A stretch of DNA of 64,000 bases from Orientallactaga sibirica (lineage: Eukaryota; Chordata; Mammalia; Rodentia; Dipodidae): positions 10,448,501 through 10,512,500 of the forward strand of contig JAEOAD010000024.1 of the NCBI GenBank assembly GCA_036365145.1, in the 5' to 3' direction. A model generated the notes under the pieces. That model saw nothing but the letters and a program-made list of their open reading frames with translations, did no database searches and had not been told where the DNA came from. The translations under genes were made by a program, and so were the position numbers. Below are positions 45,943-57,532 of this stretch, in pieces (the stretch's first letter is position 1; each line of letters opens with the position of its first letter).

Positions 45943-46739
45943 GATTTAAAACTAAGCATAATGAATATATTAAAAGAACTTTGCAGTATAGAAAAGATTC
46001 TAAGCACACAATGACCAAAACTATATTCCAAAACCAAATGTATTTAAAAGCACAGTGTTTCTGACAATGCACTCCCACTTTACCATGGGGCTTCACTGAA
46101 GCCTTGGTTCCAAACATACAACATTTTAACTCTGCACTTTACATGACATCATATCACTCCATGACAAAAAATTCTGCCTAAAACATCTCACCTCAGCTTT
46201 AAGTCTATGCCATGTTATGAATTACAATGACTTTTACTATGCTTACAAAGGTTTGGGCAGTTATGGGAACATAATTGTATAAAAAAAAAGACATTTTAAT
46301 TTTTTCTATAGTTATTCAGCAACAGGTAAGCATCAAGTTAACATATTGTTGATTTTACTACATTAAAATATTGGATTAAAATGTTTTTTTTTTTTGGGGG
46401 GGGGCTGCTGATTTGGTTTTCATTGGATTTATGAAGGAATTGACAACAATTTCTGACATCCCCTTAAATAGACCTGCCATGTTATGATACCAATTTATGC
46501 AAATAATCCTCAACATTGACTATTATAAAATTTTGATCAACTCTGAAAAACATTGAAGATTACTACATCTTACAGTTTCAAATATTTAATTAAGATTTAT
46601 TTTTTATTTAAAGATGAACAATTCCATTGAATGCATCAGTATGAAAATCTGATCAGTCATTAATATATGGGAGTACTATAGGTATATCATAGAAATGTTT
46701 TAAGGTAAATTTCTTTATGATTTATTAATGGTTAATATT
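45943..46739. other. AT-rich unique-looking DNA
   Basis: Nothing recognised. Contains a T9/G9 run near 46386–46404. Confidence 0.5.
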
Positions 46740-47157
46740 TGTAAGGTTCTGGAGTGACCATGACCACATAAACCACTCTGAGGCAAAGATGAAAGCTTTT
46801 ATTCAGGAAAAGCAGGAGCTTCCAGGGCTGGCTTACAAGAGAGGAGCACAGCCCACCTGAATTCCTCAGGTAGTGGGCTTTATAGTGTCATTTGTGGGAA
46901 GGTGAGGACAGGAAGAACTGATGAGAAAAGTTCCTTTAGGGGAGATCTAAGATAGCTAGGGTGTGACAGCAGAAGAGTGACCAGATGATTGACAAAATAA
47001 GGGAGTAGGAACACATGACCTGGAGGCATTGCAGGCAAGAAAGGGATAATGGCTGAGTGGTTTCTTGAGGAATGTGGATAATCCACCTCCTTATGTCTCT
47101 GTCCCATCTGCTGTCCTTGGTGACTCCATTTTGGGACCTGTCTGACCTAACAACATT
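46735..47157 (-). mobile_element. ERV solo LTR (413-bp family), antisense
   Basis: LTR at 46740–47152, reading TGTTAGGTC… to …CCTTACA on minus, with the polyadenylation signal 'gaataaaagc' (complement of about 46796–46805). Flanks 'atatt' and 'acatt' form an imperfect 5-bp TSD. Its sister copy lies at 52232–52644. Confidence 0.85.
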
Positions 47158-47199
47158 TAATTTGTAGACCTATTTTATATACCTATATAACTGTAGTTC

Positions 47200-47655
47200 C
47201 AAAACATTTTTCTATGAAGTGGAATCCACAAGTGGAAAAACTTACAGAAACTCTTTTGTAGTCAGCTCCATGTTTCTGGGATGAACATCCAAACCAGACA
47301 GAGTTTTAGCAGAAAGGGATTTATCTCAAGTTTACAGACCCAGGGGAAGGTCCATCAAATGGCAGAAGAAGCTGTCTCCCATTCATAAATCCAAGCAGAG
47401 ACACTATCAAACACCCAGCACCACAAGCAAGCACAGCCATTGCTCAAAACCTTTCTTAATACCTTTAGTCTTGAATTCATGTCAGCCTCCATTGACATGT
47501 ACTCATATAGCAAGGTCTGCCTTAAAGGGACTGAAGCTGCAAACTTAATTTTAATGAAACATCTGAGTCTATGGAGGAGCATACATCCAAACTACCATAA
47601 GTACTGGGTTGGGAGAGGCTAAATCCAGTCAAGTTGACATTGAAAATTAACCACC
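47200..47655 (-). mobile_element. DNA-transposon-like dispersed repeat, antisense
   Basis: On minus starts 'ggttaattttcaatgtcaac' then 'ttgactgg', the same edge type as the repeat at 3500. Family name (URR1-like) tentative. Confidence 0.5.
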
Positions 47656-47828
47656 CCAAGGGGTTATGTTATTCAGCTTCAATCAGGAAAGTAATTAAAT
47701 GAATCTTACACTTCCAGTAAAATAGGTCCTGTCTATAGCCATTCATATTTTTAGTTTAATTCTTCATTTATTTAATCATTCAATGAAAAAATTGAGAAAT
47801 TAAGTTTCTAGTATAATAAATCATCAGT

Positions 47829-48035
47829 GATAGGGATAGAGAAATTGTTGAGTGGTTCAAGGAACTTGCTCCCAAAACCTACTGATCTTAATTTGAGTCA
47901 TCAGCCCCCACACAAAACCAGATGTACCATGTAGCATATGCACCTGGAGTTCATTTGCAGAAGGAAGAAGTATGCCCATTCTCACCAACCTCTCTCTCCC
48001 CTCTCTCATGTAAATAAAATATGTTTTATAAGATA
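47829..48035 (+). mobile_element. B2-like SINE, sense, diverged
   Basis: 'agggatagagaaattgttga' start, 'aaaccagatgtaccatgtag', CT-rich then A-rich end. Confidence 0.85.
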
Positions 48036-48060
48036 ATATACTTCTAAAAGTAAGACAAAA

Positions 48061-48292
48061 GTGGGCTTTACAGATGGCTTAGTGGTGAAGGCATTTGCCT
48101 GCAAAGCCAAAGGACTCGGGTTCTATGCCCAAGGACCCATGTAAGCCAGATGCACAAGATAGTGCATGTGCCTGGAGTTCGTTTGCAGTGGCTGAAGTCC
48201 CTGGCATGCCCATTCCCTCTTGCTATCTTCCTTGCTTTCTCTTTCTCTCTCTAATGAATAAATGAATAAAAATAAAATGTTTTTAAAAAGAC
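48061..48292 (+). mobile_element. B2-like SINE, sense
   Basis: Good copy 26 bases after the previous one, same orientation; AATGAATAAA-type tail. Confidence 0.92.
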
Positions 48293-48639
48293 AAGTATAT
48301 TAAAAAATAAATTATCAGTGATATGTTTATGATTTCTCTAGAATTTGGGAAAGAAAATATGATACAGCCCCAGGCTCATACCAGGAGTTTGCTTTCTTTT
48401 TTAAAGTGAGTTTCTTTGTTTTATGGTAATAAACACTACTGCTTGAGTTTTAACACAGAGGCAATTTATACCGACTCAGATGCTTACAAATATTGGCGTT
48501 TACACTTTGCTTGTGTATCTCTCTCTTCATGTTTAGAACTGAACAAAAGTAAAATACAGTTAGGGTTGCACGCATCATCTGCCCTGTGTAAGGAGTGTTT
48601 GTGATGTACTATTGTCATCTGATATTGGTCAAGTAGCAC

Positions 48640-48702
48640 CTCCTGAGCCTGTCATCATTAGTTCCAAGTACCACCTCACCCAGGCAGTCTTCCTTGACAC
48701 CT
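48640..48702 (+). mobile_element. L2 3'-end relic
   Basis: 'ccacctcacccaggcagtct' plus 'tccttgacacc' matches the L2 3' motif. Confidence 0.5.
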
Positions 48703-48704
48703 TG

Positions 48705-48805
48705 TGATGAACTCACTGAGGTTTGGAGGTTTCAGTAACTTGTTGAAGATTTCAGAGATACTCATGTCAGAGTCGAGCTGAGAACACAAAAACCAGGGTT
48801 CCTAC
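48705..48805 (+). mobile_element. MIR relic
   Basis: 'actgaggtttggaggtttcagtaac' region followed by 'gtcagagtcgagctgagaac' follows the MIR core order. Confidence 0.5.
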
Positions 48806-48879
48806 TCTGCATTTGTTTTTTCTTGTTTGCTCAAACAGTATACATACATATATAAATATATACAGTATATAAATACTTT

Positions 48880-48880
48880 A

Positions 48881-48925
<45 letters not shown>

Positions 48926-48962
48926 ATCTATCACCTATCTATCTATCAATCATCATCTATCT
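48880..48962. repeat. (AT)n then (ATCT)n microsatellites
   Basis: AT run to about 48921, then ATCT units to about 48962. Confidence 0.93.
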
Positions 48963-48965
48963 AAT

Positions 48966-49072
48966 GTTTTCTCGAGGTAGCTACTCACTTTAGACCAGGC
49001 TGACCTAGAAATTACTTTGTAGTTCCAGTCTGGCTTCAAACTCACAGCAATACTCCTACCTCTGCCTCCCAC
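48966..49072 (-). mobile_element. B1 SINE, antisense, partial
   Basis: 'tcgaggtagctactcacttt' to 'cctacctctgcctccca'; lacks the B1 5' end. Confidence 0.88.
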
Positions 49073-49099
49073 ATGGTCCATTTCTAGCCTCCTGGTTAC

Positions 49100-50220
49100 T
49101 ACAAATGTTTACTTATATTTACACTCCCTAACTTGGAACTTGGAAAATAAGATCTGCACATGACAGAGATCACACAATAATTGTTTTTGTGAGTCTGAGT
49201 TACCTCACACAGTATGATCTTTTCTACTTTCACCCATTTAAATAATTTCATGTTTTGTTACAGCTGAATAAAACTCTTCATTATCTGTTGATTAGTTAAG
49301 GGGCATCTAGGCAGATTTTATTTCCTAGCTATTGTGAATAGAGCAGCAACAACCATGACTGAGTATAGAATGTATCTCTATAATAAAATGTAGAGTCCTT
49401 AGAGTATATACCCAGGATTGGTATAGCTGGGTCATACGGTAGAGCCGCCTTTAGCTTTTGGAGAAACCTCAAGAGCAAAAGCCTATACGAGTTTGCACTC
49501 CCAACAACAGTGGATAAGGGACCCCCTTTCCACAGAGCCTTGCCAGCATTTGATGTCAAGAAAGCTCTTTGAACCTCTGAGCCATCTTCTCAACCCACAC
49601 CCTCACTTGTCATCTGTTTTTGTTTCTGTTGTTGTTTTGTTTTGTTTTGTTTTGTTTTTGATGCTATTCATTCTGCCCAGAGTGATATGGAATCTCAATA
49701 TAGTTTTAGTTTTGTTTACTTGATCACTAAGAATTTTGAATACCCTTTAAATAATTATTAGCTTTTAATTTCTTCTTTTTAGAACTCTATGTTAAGTTCC
49801 ATAACATACTTTTGAGTAGATTTGTTTCTTTGATGGTTTATTTTTTTCCCTATATTTTAGAGGGTAAGCCTTTGTTAGATTACCTGGCCATGATTTTCTT
49901 TCATCCTAAAAGTTGCCTCTTCACTTGATTGACATGTCCTGTGCTATACAGAAGCTTTTTAATTCCATGCATCCCGTTTGTCAGGTGTTGACCTCCTTTC
50001 CTTAGGAGCTGGAGTTCTATTCAGACAATCCTTACCTATGCTTACATCTTGTAGTGTTACTCCTATTTTTTCTATTAGTAGTTTCAGAGTTTTAGGTCTT
50101 ATACTGGGATCTTTGACCTATTGGTGATTTTTTTTTCCTGCATGATGAGAATTAAATTCATCATTCTACAAGTAGATATCCAGTTTTCCTAGCCACCATA
50201 TGTTGACAATGTTTAGAATC
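49100..50220 (-). mobile_element. L1 ORF2 C-terminal half fragment, antisense
   Basis: The minus strand encodes LPYDPAIPILGIYSKDS at about 49385–49445, an ORF2 C-terminal landmark. Farther right, 49860–50220 shows the antisense ORF2 text up to 'ccatatgttgacaatg'. It is interrupted at 49558–49596 by a piece of SINE ('ctctgagccatcttctcaac'). Confidence 0.85.
49637..49661. repeat. (GTTTT)n short tandem repeat
   Basis: Short pentanucleotide array within the L1. Confidence 0.85.
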
Positions 50221-50607
50221 TGAGTTCTTAATGATAACTTGGTACTACTTGAATATTTTATAGCCCAACATGTGCCCTTGTGGACCCCAACTGCAGTTAT
50301 GAGCTACCTAAACTTTACACTAATTCATGACTGAATCCCACTACTGTGTAACAAGCATTCCTTCCACTAATATTTCCATCTTATTAAGGCTGATGCCAAT
50401 GCTACACTTGTGTTACAGCACTTATGAAACAATAGAGGACTAAACATACACATCACAACTCTGGAGGTCTTGCATTTTCATGACCATCAAATGTAATTCC
50501 TTATTCCTATATAATTAACACCTTTTAAAAATGCTCATATCTTTATGTATAGTTATGACATTTGACAAATGAATATACCATGTAGGTAACAATTTCTTCA
50601 CAAAATT
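50221..50607. other. Unique-looking DNA
   Basis: Nothing recognised. Confidence 0.45.
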
Positions 50608-50835
50608 TCTTTGTCTCTCTACCTCTCTCTCTCTGTGTGTGTGTGTGTATGTGTGTGTGTGTGTGTATTGAGTTTGTGTGTTGGTGTGCACATGCCATGT
50701 AGTGGCAGAGCCCTGGCCTCATGCTGTTGGTCTTCTCCTTCTACCTTGTTTGAGACAAGGTATCTCTTGGTGTTTGCTGCTCTGAAAGCCATAGATTTGT
50801 ATGTTAGGCTTCCTTCTTACTATCAGGGCCACCTG
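50608..50835 (-). mobile_element. (CT)n/(GT)n tract and B4-like SINE, antisense
   Basis: The CT/GT run (50618–50668) continues into 'gtttgagacaaggtatctct' and 'atcagggccacctggccatg', the antisense B4 order. Diverged. Confidence 0.5.
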
Positions 50836-51257
50836 GCCATGTACAGATCAAGCCGTTCAGGGAAAAGCACTAGGTTAAGACATTGCAGGTATATCTGCCT
50901 GGACTGGCCCAGAACTTAAATTATTATTCGATCTAGTTTTTGTCCCTGGGGAATACAGTGGGAGATCATAATTCCCTAATTACTTTCAGTGTTTCTTCTG
51001 GGAGACAGTCAACAGTAAAAGTTGGACATGCCATCTAGTATAGTGGGCTTGGTGGAGAACATCAATGAAATGGCACTGCTCACAACAGAAATCATTATAC
51101 AGCCTTAGGGCTTTGAGCCACATATATACTCACATACACTCATTTCAAGTGCACTTTTCATATAGATTCCAGACAACCATTTCCACCTCATATATTCATT
51201 CATTCATTCAGAAGCTATGCATTTTCTTTTAAAATTCAATTCTATTTATAACTCCAG
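50836..51257. other. Unique-looking DNA
   Basis: Nothing recognised. Confidence 0.45.
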
Positions 51258-51325
51258 AGACAAAAAAAAAAAAAAAAAAAAAAAAACCCAAAAACAAAAA
51301 ACAAAACAACAAGAAAAAAAAAACA
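51258..51325. repeat. A-rich simple repeat
   Basis: Poly(A) run of about 27 followed by CAAAA units. Confidence 0.9.
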
Positions 51326-51479
51326 TTGTTAGTGGGAGCATGGTAGACCAGAGAGAAGGTCATGCATGCATAGTAAAATTTCTTGAATATAGGGTGTTTA
51401 AGACCATTTGTCTGTACTTTGGCAGAACTTTTCTAAATCAGTGAGAATTTGGAAATCAAAAATATCATATTCAGGCCAT

Positions 51480-52231
51480 TTGGACCCATTGTCCAGCTTA
51501 TATCGTGGCAAGGCAGAGTTTCAGAGAAAGATCAGACGATGAGATTTCATGTCATCCAGGAGTCATAGAGGTGTTAAGTTCTTAAGGAGACAGGGAAAGA
51601 GCAAAACAAGGGTGAGAGAAAGGAACCAGGGCTTAAGCTGGGTTTCCACAGAATAACAATGTGCCCCCGCCCATTAGGGTGAATGGGGCCTGCATCTCCA
51701 TTGTGAGCAGAGGCCCTACAGGTAACAACTGTTGGCTTTTTAGCCTGTGAGTGGGCAAGGAGGTCATTTGTGCTCCCAATGGCAAAATCTGCTGGCAGTG
51801 GAAGATGTGGTCTCAAAATGGAGAGGAGGGAGAAGAGAGTGTCCTGAGATGGTGCAACTGAATGAAAAGGTGCCACTTAGGGTATGGTAGACCAGAGAGC
51901 AAGAGATCTGAGGTGACAAGAGTGCATCTTTCTCAAGTCCTGGGGCTGGGGGCCAGCAGTGGCTGAGGGGTATAGCCTGACATGTCGGCATGGCTTCCAT
52001 GAGGCAGGATTAATCCTGAGAGCAGGCCAACCTGAGAGGAACACTTACCGAGAAGGAGGGAAGAAGAGCAAGACCAAATGTGGTAGGCATTAAGGAGGGT
52101 ACCAGGCAGAGATGGTCGAAAGGCATCAGAGGGTAAATGACAGCTCAGGGTAAATGACTAGTCAGGGGAATGGAAGTCTGGCCACCCAAGAAGGCAACCG
52201 GGAGCCTCCTATCTGAGTTGCCGGCAGCAGG
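51480..52231 (-). mobile_element. ERV internal leader/gag-region remnant, antisense
   Basis: A GC-richer block than either side, directly downstream (on minus) of the LTR at 52232. Its position fits the leader and early gag of the same ERV. No frame encodes a recognisable capsid or nucleocapsid motif. The primer-binding site is not clear: after the LTR end, minus reads 'cctgctgccggcaactcag'. Confidence 0.5.
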
Positions 52232-52644
52232 TGTAAGGTTCAGGAGTGACCATGGCCATGCAGAACACTCTGAGGCAACAATGAAAGCTTTTATTCACGA
52301 AAAGCACGAGCTGCCAGGGCTGGCTCACAAGAGAGGAGCACATTCCACCTGAATTCCTCAGGAAGTGGGCTTTATAGGGTCAGTTAGGGAAGGTAAGGAA
52401 AGGAATAGAAGTCCTTTGTTCTTTAACTCAGCCATTTCAAAAAGCTAGAGTGTGAAACCAGAACAGTGACTAGGTGACTCACAATATAAGGGGGCAGGAA
52501 AACATGACCTGGGGGCATTGTTAGGCAAGGAAGGGATAATGGCTAGGTGGTTTCTTGAGGAATGTAGGCAATTCACTTCCTTATGTCTCTGGTCCCATCC
52601 TGCTGTCCTTGTTGACTCCATTTTGGGACCTGTACGACCTAACA
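52232..52644 (-). mobile_element. ERV LTR (413-bp family), antisense
   Basis: Same length and order as 46740–47152 with many substitutions. Flanking pentamers ('gcagg' and 'ttaag') do not match, so this is not a simple solo LTR and probably the 5' LTR of a truncated provirus. Confidence 0.85.
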
Positions 52645-52867
52645 TTAAGCTAATAAAGCCTACTGCAATATCATCATAATAAATGTATATTAGATGTCTT
52701 TAAGTGCTAGTTAATAAAACAAAGACAATTTTACATCATGACCAACTTCAACCCATCAATATTATGTCATTATAACTCTCAAACGTTTTAACAATGTCAC
52801 AGAGCATCTCCTATTGGAAGCAAGCTTAAGTATATATTAGCTCTATTATTTTATTTTACTAAATTAT
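52645..52867. other. AT-rich DNA
   Basis: Nothing recognised. Confidence 0.5.
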
Positions 52868-53099
52868 TTTAAAATTTGTATTTATTTATTTATTTGTAAG
52901 CAGAGAGAATTAAAGAGAGAAGAGAGACAGACAGCAAGGGAAAGGGAGCATGGACACTCCAGGGCCTCTTGCCACTGCAAAAGAACTCCAGACACATGTG
53001 CCACTTGTGCATCTGGCTTACATGGTTCCTGTGGAATTGAACCTGGGTCCTTTAGTTTCACAGGGAAATGCCTTAACTATTAAACCATCTCTCCAGCCC
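52868..53099 (-). mobile_element. B2-like SINE, antisense
   Basis: T-rich left end, 'ccactgcaaaagaactccag', right 'aaaccatctctccagcccc'. Confidence 0.93.
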
Positions 53100-53101
53100 C
53101 A

Positions 53102-53308
53102 TTTAAAAAAAAAAATAGTTATTTATTTGACAAGAGGGAAAGAGGGAGAGAGAGGGAGAGAGAGAGAAAACATGTGCCAAGGCCTCCAGCTTCTGCAAAC
53201 TAACTGAGACACATTGTGCCTCTGGCTTATGTGGGTCCTAGGGAATCAAACCTGGATCCTTAGGCTTCAAAGGCAAGTGCCTTAACCACTAAGCAATCCT
53301 TCCAGCCC
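53102..53308 (-). mobile_element. B2-like SINE, antisense, head-to-tail with the previous
   Basis: Second copy inserted directly at the end of the first, same orientation; GA-rich interior (53138–53168). Confidence 0.92.
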
Positions 53309-54641
53309 TATTATCTTATTTTTGATGAAGGGATTAACGGAGATTGGATGCAATCTGCAAAATTTGCTTATTTCCTCCTTCAAAACTCTATGTGAGAATG
53401 AAATCAATAAACAGTATTGTTTCATGAAAGATGATTGTATTCCAAATTTTTGTGAGAAGTTTCAAATGCAATGACTCTGAGTTATTTAAAGGCATGGAGA
53501 TATAAGGAAAAATATATTTCACAGGTGGAGAGAATATGCTAAAATTAAGTAAGACATTTTCCTAGTGTCTTACACTTTGTAAATAGTAAAGCCAGAATTT
53601 CAAATAGGATATTTTAATGTAAATCACACATAACAATAAGACCTTTTTTATTACATCATTTTTTTTATTTTTGAGAAAAAATAGCATTTTGTTTTACCAT
53701 TGAATTATTGTTCTGTATATTGCTTAAAATCCTGATTGAATGGAAGAATATATTCCTGATAATGTAACTTGTTTAATTATACATTGTGTAGTGTAATTTA
53801 TTTAATTATACTTTATATTGGCTTTACAGAATCAGTTTGATGATTCATTTCTAAATAAACATGAGTTTACAGTTATATACAAAAACAAATTTGAAATTCA
53901 TAATCAAGCATTTACAAGGAAACTAAGACACAGTTTAAATTCAAAACTAATCATTGTTATTTTATCTTAATTCTTAAAATGTTGGAGAATAGGAACTAAG
54001 CAAAATGTATTTTATTATCCATAAATTTATACATATGTCTTATAGATCCTGTATATGTATAACTTTATTGCATAATAAAATTTGTGTCAGTTGTACATGC
54101 CAACTCCTGAACAAATATAAAATGTCAGCACTCCTCTGACTTGTGGATGATAGATTTAGGTAGCTGGACAACAGTTAGTTTTGCCAGAGTTTATTGACCC
54201 CTAAGGTGCTAGGAAGGAGATAGCCTTCTGATCTCACATTTCATTCAGTCTCACAACATAAAAAAATTTCATGTAAAGAGTATCAACAGGAATAACCATA
54301 AAGATCTCTTTTATTTCTTTTTAATAACCAAGATTGCTTAAATCTTAAACCTGAGAAATATATTCTAGCTAACTTTACATAGTAGGCCACAGACTAATAA
54401 AATGGCAAGATTGTGCACATAAGTATCTATTCACCATGATCACTATCACTTTTCTGTATTCCTTAACCTTTAAAAGCATTTTCTAAACATTTTTTCTAAG
54501 ATCAAAATATTTTTGCGTACAATAATGTATAATATGTATAAATTAATGACCTAATAGTAAAATATTTATGGCTGTTTTTCCTGATAACTTCTTTTAAAAC
54601 TTCAAATGAATATGCATGTCATACAAATAATTTTATGACTT
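53309..54641. other. AT-rich unique-looking DNA
   Basis: About 1.3 kb; no gene. 54100–54260 has a weak MaLR-like look but is not assigned. Confidence 0.5.
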
Positions 54642-55103
54642 AAAATCTATATTCTCACCTGGGCCCCAGCTGAAACCATAGAGTAATGTGGGGGACAGGC
54701 AAGAACACACCATTCCTGGGGATCACCGCACCAGAAAAAGGGTGAAGGACATAAACACAGAGAACATCCAATTCCAACTAAGCCAGATATCCAGAGACAC
54801 AGAGGCTCCCAAAACCTTATCATCGAAGTAGAACTAAAATGAACCCAATGTGGCTCAGGGAAACTCGTGGAAGAGGGGGCAGAAGGAATGTTAGAGCCAC
54901 AAGTTGGGGCATTATGCACAGAGACTTGGCCTACCCCCCCAGAACTCTTGACTAGCCCCACAATGCATGACCCACATTCCCCATTGATGAGAGTCCCTTT
55001 GGAAGAGGGAGGATAGGGAGGAGGAAAAGGAAGCCAACACTATGAATGTAAAAACAGAATAATATAAATAAAAATAAATTATGAAAAAAAAAATCTATAT
55101 TCT
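54642..55103 (+). mobile_element. 5'-truncated L1 3'UTR with 14-bp TSD
   Basis: Body 54656–55089, main L1 family. Flanks 'aaaatctatattct' at 54642–54655 and 55090–55103 are identical. A-rich tail before the second flank. Confidence 0.95.
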
Positions 55104-55280
55104 TGTTGTCCAGCATGGAGTGCCACTGACTTACTTCAGGCAGGTACTACTGTGCCACAGGTTCAGTGTGCCCTAAGTTCATGGGCATCTGTAGTTATTT
55201 ATCTCTTAGAGCTCCAGAATTCCTCCAGGTATTTCTTTTCACTAGCTTTCCCCATCAATATCCTGCCCTCAGAAAAGCTT
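55104..55280. other. Unique-looking DNA
   Basis: Nothing recognised. Confidence 0.4.
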
Positions 55281-55410
55281 CTTTTTTTTTTTTTTTTTTT
55301 TTTTTTTTCGAGGTAGGGTCTCACCACTCTGGCCCAGGCTGACCTGGAATTAACTTTGTAGTCTCAGGGTGGCCTCAAACTCACAGCAATCCTCCTACCT
55401 CTGCCTCCCA
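55281..55410 (-). mobile_element. B1 SINE, antisense, 5'-truncated
   Basis: Long T run (about 27) at left, then B1 text to 'cctacctctgcctccca'; the B1 5' end is missing. Confidence 0.93.
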
Positions 55411-55584
55411 GATTGGCTTTACCATGGAGCAAATACAGTTGTGTGAATATATTTTCTTTTTGTGGCTTTTTCACTTAAGTGAACTATAACTTCTTGATGT
55501 AAAAGAATGTATTTATAATCCCACATATAATACCCTCAATATAAATCCTTTACTTCTTCTATGAAAATAAGAATTACTAAGAAA

Positions 55585-55745
55585 TTACTACGTACTAGGC
55601 ATTGTTTTCTTCTCTATATTCATTGGTAACTCATTACTACATCATATGCCAAGCACTATTAATGTTCCCATAGAATATGTTAGGAAATTGAAATTGGAAA
55701 GAAATTTGAGGCCTTGTGCAAAGTTATATAAGCCATGAAATGTCT
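55585..55745 (+). mobile_element. MIR relic, sense
   Basis: 'tactaggcattgttttcttc … catatgccaagcactatt' then 'ggaaattgaaattggaaaga' follows MIR order. Diverged. Confidence 0.5.
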
Positions 55746-56001
55746 AATTGTGTGAGTCTTGTCTCAGAACATGTTTCCAAATTACTGTAAGTTAGTAGTC
55801 ACAATTTGCCTTTTGAGAATACTGATTCTTCATATTTCATCTAATTATTATGGTTTTATTTTTAAAATATATTTCTAGTTAGCATTCAAAGTATTTTAGC
55901 ATAAAGCATTATGCCCCTTTCATACATATTTGCCTTTATACTTAGATTAATATCCCTGTCAAAATTGTAAAAAAATTTACAATTTGTATTTTTACAATAT
56001 G

Positions 56002-56004
<3 letters not shown>
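55746..56004. other. AT-rich DNA
   Basis: Nothing recognised. Confidence 0.45.

Positions 56005-56043
<39 letters not shown>
56005..56043. repeat. (TG)n microsatellite
   Basis: Pure TG run of about 39 bases at the tail of the next SINE. Confidence 0.95.
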
Positions 56044-56047
<4 letters not shown>

Positions 56048-56180
56048 TGGGCAAGTCAGGTTCTCTTACCACTTCAAATGAATCCTTGTCCAGCTTTATG
56101 TAGGTGGCTGGGGATTTGAACCTGGGCTGGCAGACTTTGTAAGCAAGTACTTTTAACCATTGAGCCATCTCCCCAGTCCC
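56044..56180 (-). mobile_element. Older tRNA-derived SINE, antisense
   Basis: 'ggctggggatttgaacctgg' and 'ccattgagccatctccccag'; resembles the copy at 11104. Confidence 0.75.
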
Positions 56181-56629
56181 AAGATTCTGTCTACTTGAAA
56201 TTGTCTTTAATAACATAAAGTATTATATCCTTTTATCATAATTAATTAAATACAAGGTAAAATAGTCCTTTATAAATTTGAAAAATCTAGTTGTAAGTAT
56301 TGTGAGTGAGGTGACTAGAGTGTATTTTTTTTTTTTTTCATTTCAAGTGCCTGATACTTCAGAAGACTAAACTAAATGGTAAGAAATGTGTTCTATAACA
56401 GTAAAGTAGAAATCAATAGTGTTTACTTGAGGGGGAATGAGTGCAAAAAGCTTCATAGAAGAGCATATTAAGCCTGGGATTTTGTAACAAAGACATGTTC
56501 CTAAGTGAACAAGGCATGTCTAGTTAATAAACTTTATGTGATGAATGGAAAATTGGAGTAATGAAAACAATCTTGACAAGGAAAGACAGGAAGTTTTGGT
56601 GTCAACAATACCCAACAAAACCCTGGTAA
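56181..56629. other. AT-rich DNA
   Basis: Nothing recognised. Confidence 0.45.
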
Positions 56630-56770
56630 GAGAGGTGTGGTAGTGCACACATTTAATCCCAGCACTTGGGACTCTGAGTTAGAAGGATCATCATGAGTCT
56701 GAGGCCAGTCTGGGGCTACAGAGTGAGTCAGCCTGAGCTACACCTAAGACCCTGCTTCAAAACCAGCAAC
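56630..56770 (+). mobile_element. B1 SINE, sense, diverged
   Basis: 'gtggtagtgcacacatttaa', 'cccagcacttgggactctga', 'gaggccagtctggggctac'. Confidence 0.88.
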
Positions 56771-56846
56771 AAATATGAGGGCAGATAAGAGGAGTGATGC
56801 AAAAGAGAAGAAAATGTATGAAAAATTCCTTAAAATCTACTGAGGA

Positions 56847-57029
56847 TTCTTCCCTCTTTTTTTTTTTTTTTTAATTTTTTTTTAGGTAGAGTTTCACTCT
56901 CGTCCAGGCTGACTTGGAATTCACTATGTAGTCTTGGGGTGGCCTCAAATTTATGGTGATCCTCCCACTTCTGCCTCCCAAGTGCTGGGATTAAAGATAT
57001 GCACCACCACACCTGGCTTTCTTCCCTCT
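56847..57029 (-). mobile_element. B1 SINE, antisense, with 11-bp TSD
   Basis: B1 56858–57018 flanked by 'ttcttccctct' at 56847–56857 and 57019–57029. Inverted relative to the B1 77 bases to its left, so transcripts could fold into a hairpin. Confidence 0.95.
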
Positions 57030-57532
57030 GTTTTTCAGGAAGAGAAGCCAAAGGGCTTCAATGCTTTATTGCAGGCTACTTGCTCATTTATGGCAGGATA
57101 TTCGTAGTATATTTTCCTTGGTAAAACACAGACATTCCTATATGGCAGACAAATGGATAAGATGTGATCATTTTAACACCTTAGGTCATGCAGAGATGGG
57201 AATCAGCATTATTGAGCATTATAGCATGTTTTCCTTATCAGGTGAAATGACTTCTAATTTTATGTTCTGTTCTCCCAGAATGACAGACATTCAATTATAG
57301 CCATTTTATTTGACAGTTCTTCTTGGGATCCTAATATCTGAGACTGTAGGAGAGTATTGAAGGGTGAAGCTCAGTGACCCTCTTCCACTGCCCTATAAAG
57401 CTCTCCTGGTCACCTCAGTCAAACCTGGAGTCCATGAACTATACTTTTATCTTCCTGCGTTTCTGGATTTCCCCCAATCTAAAACTATAATTTAGTATAT
57501 TTATTGAAATATGCATGCAATGCTGTATGGCA
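57030..57532. other. Unique-looking DNA
   Basis: No gene; an open frame at 57061–57300 lacks any known domain. Confidence 0.45.

Noticed and set aside
46587..46615. Near-identical AT-rich words shared with 61079–61107
   Set aside because: Only about 28 bases of 'taattaagatttatttttta'-type low-complexity text; chance or simple-sequence effect.
51574..52000. Two minus-strand frames of about 80–100 codons as ERV gag
   Set aside because: Position fits a retroviral leader but no gag motif is visible; kept only as internal remnant.
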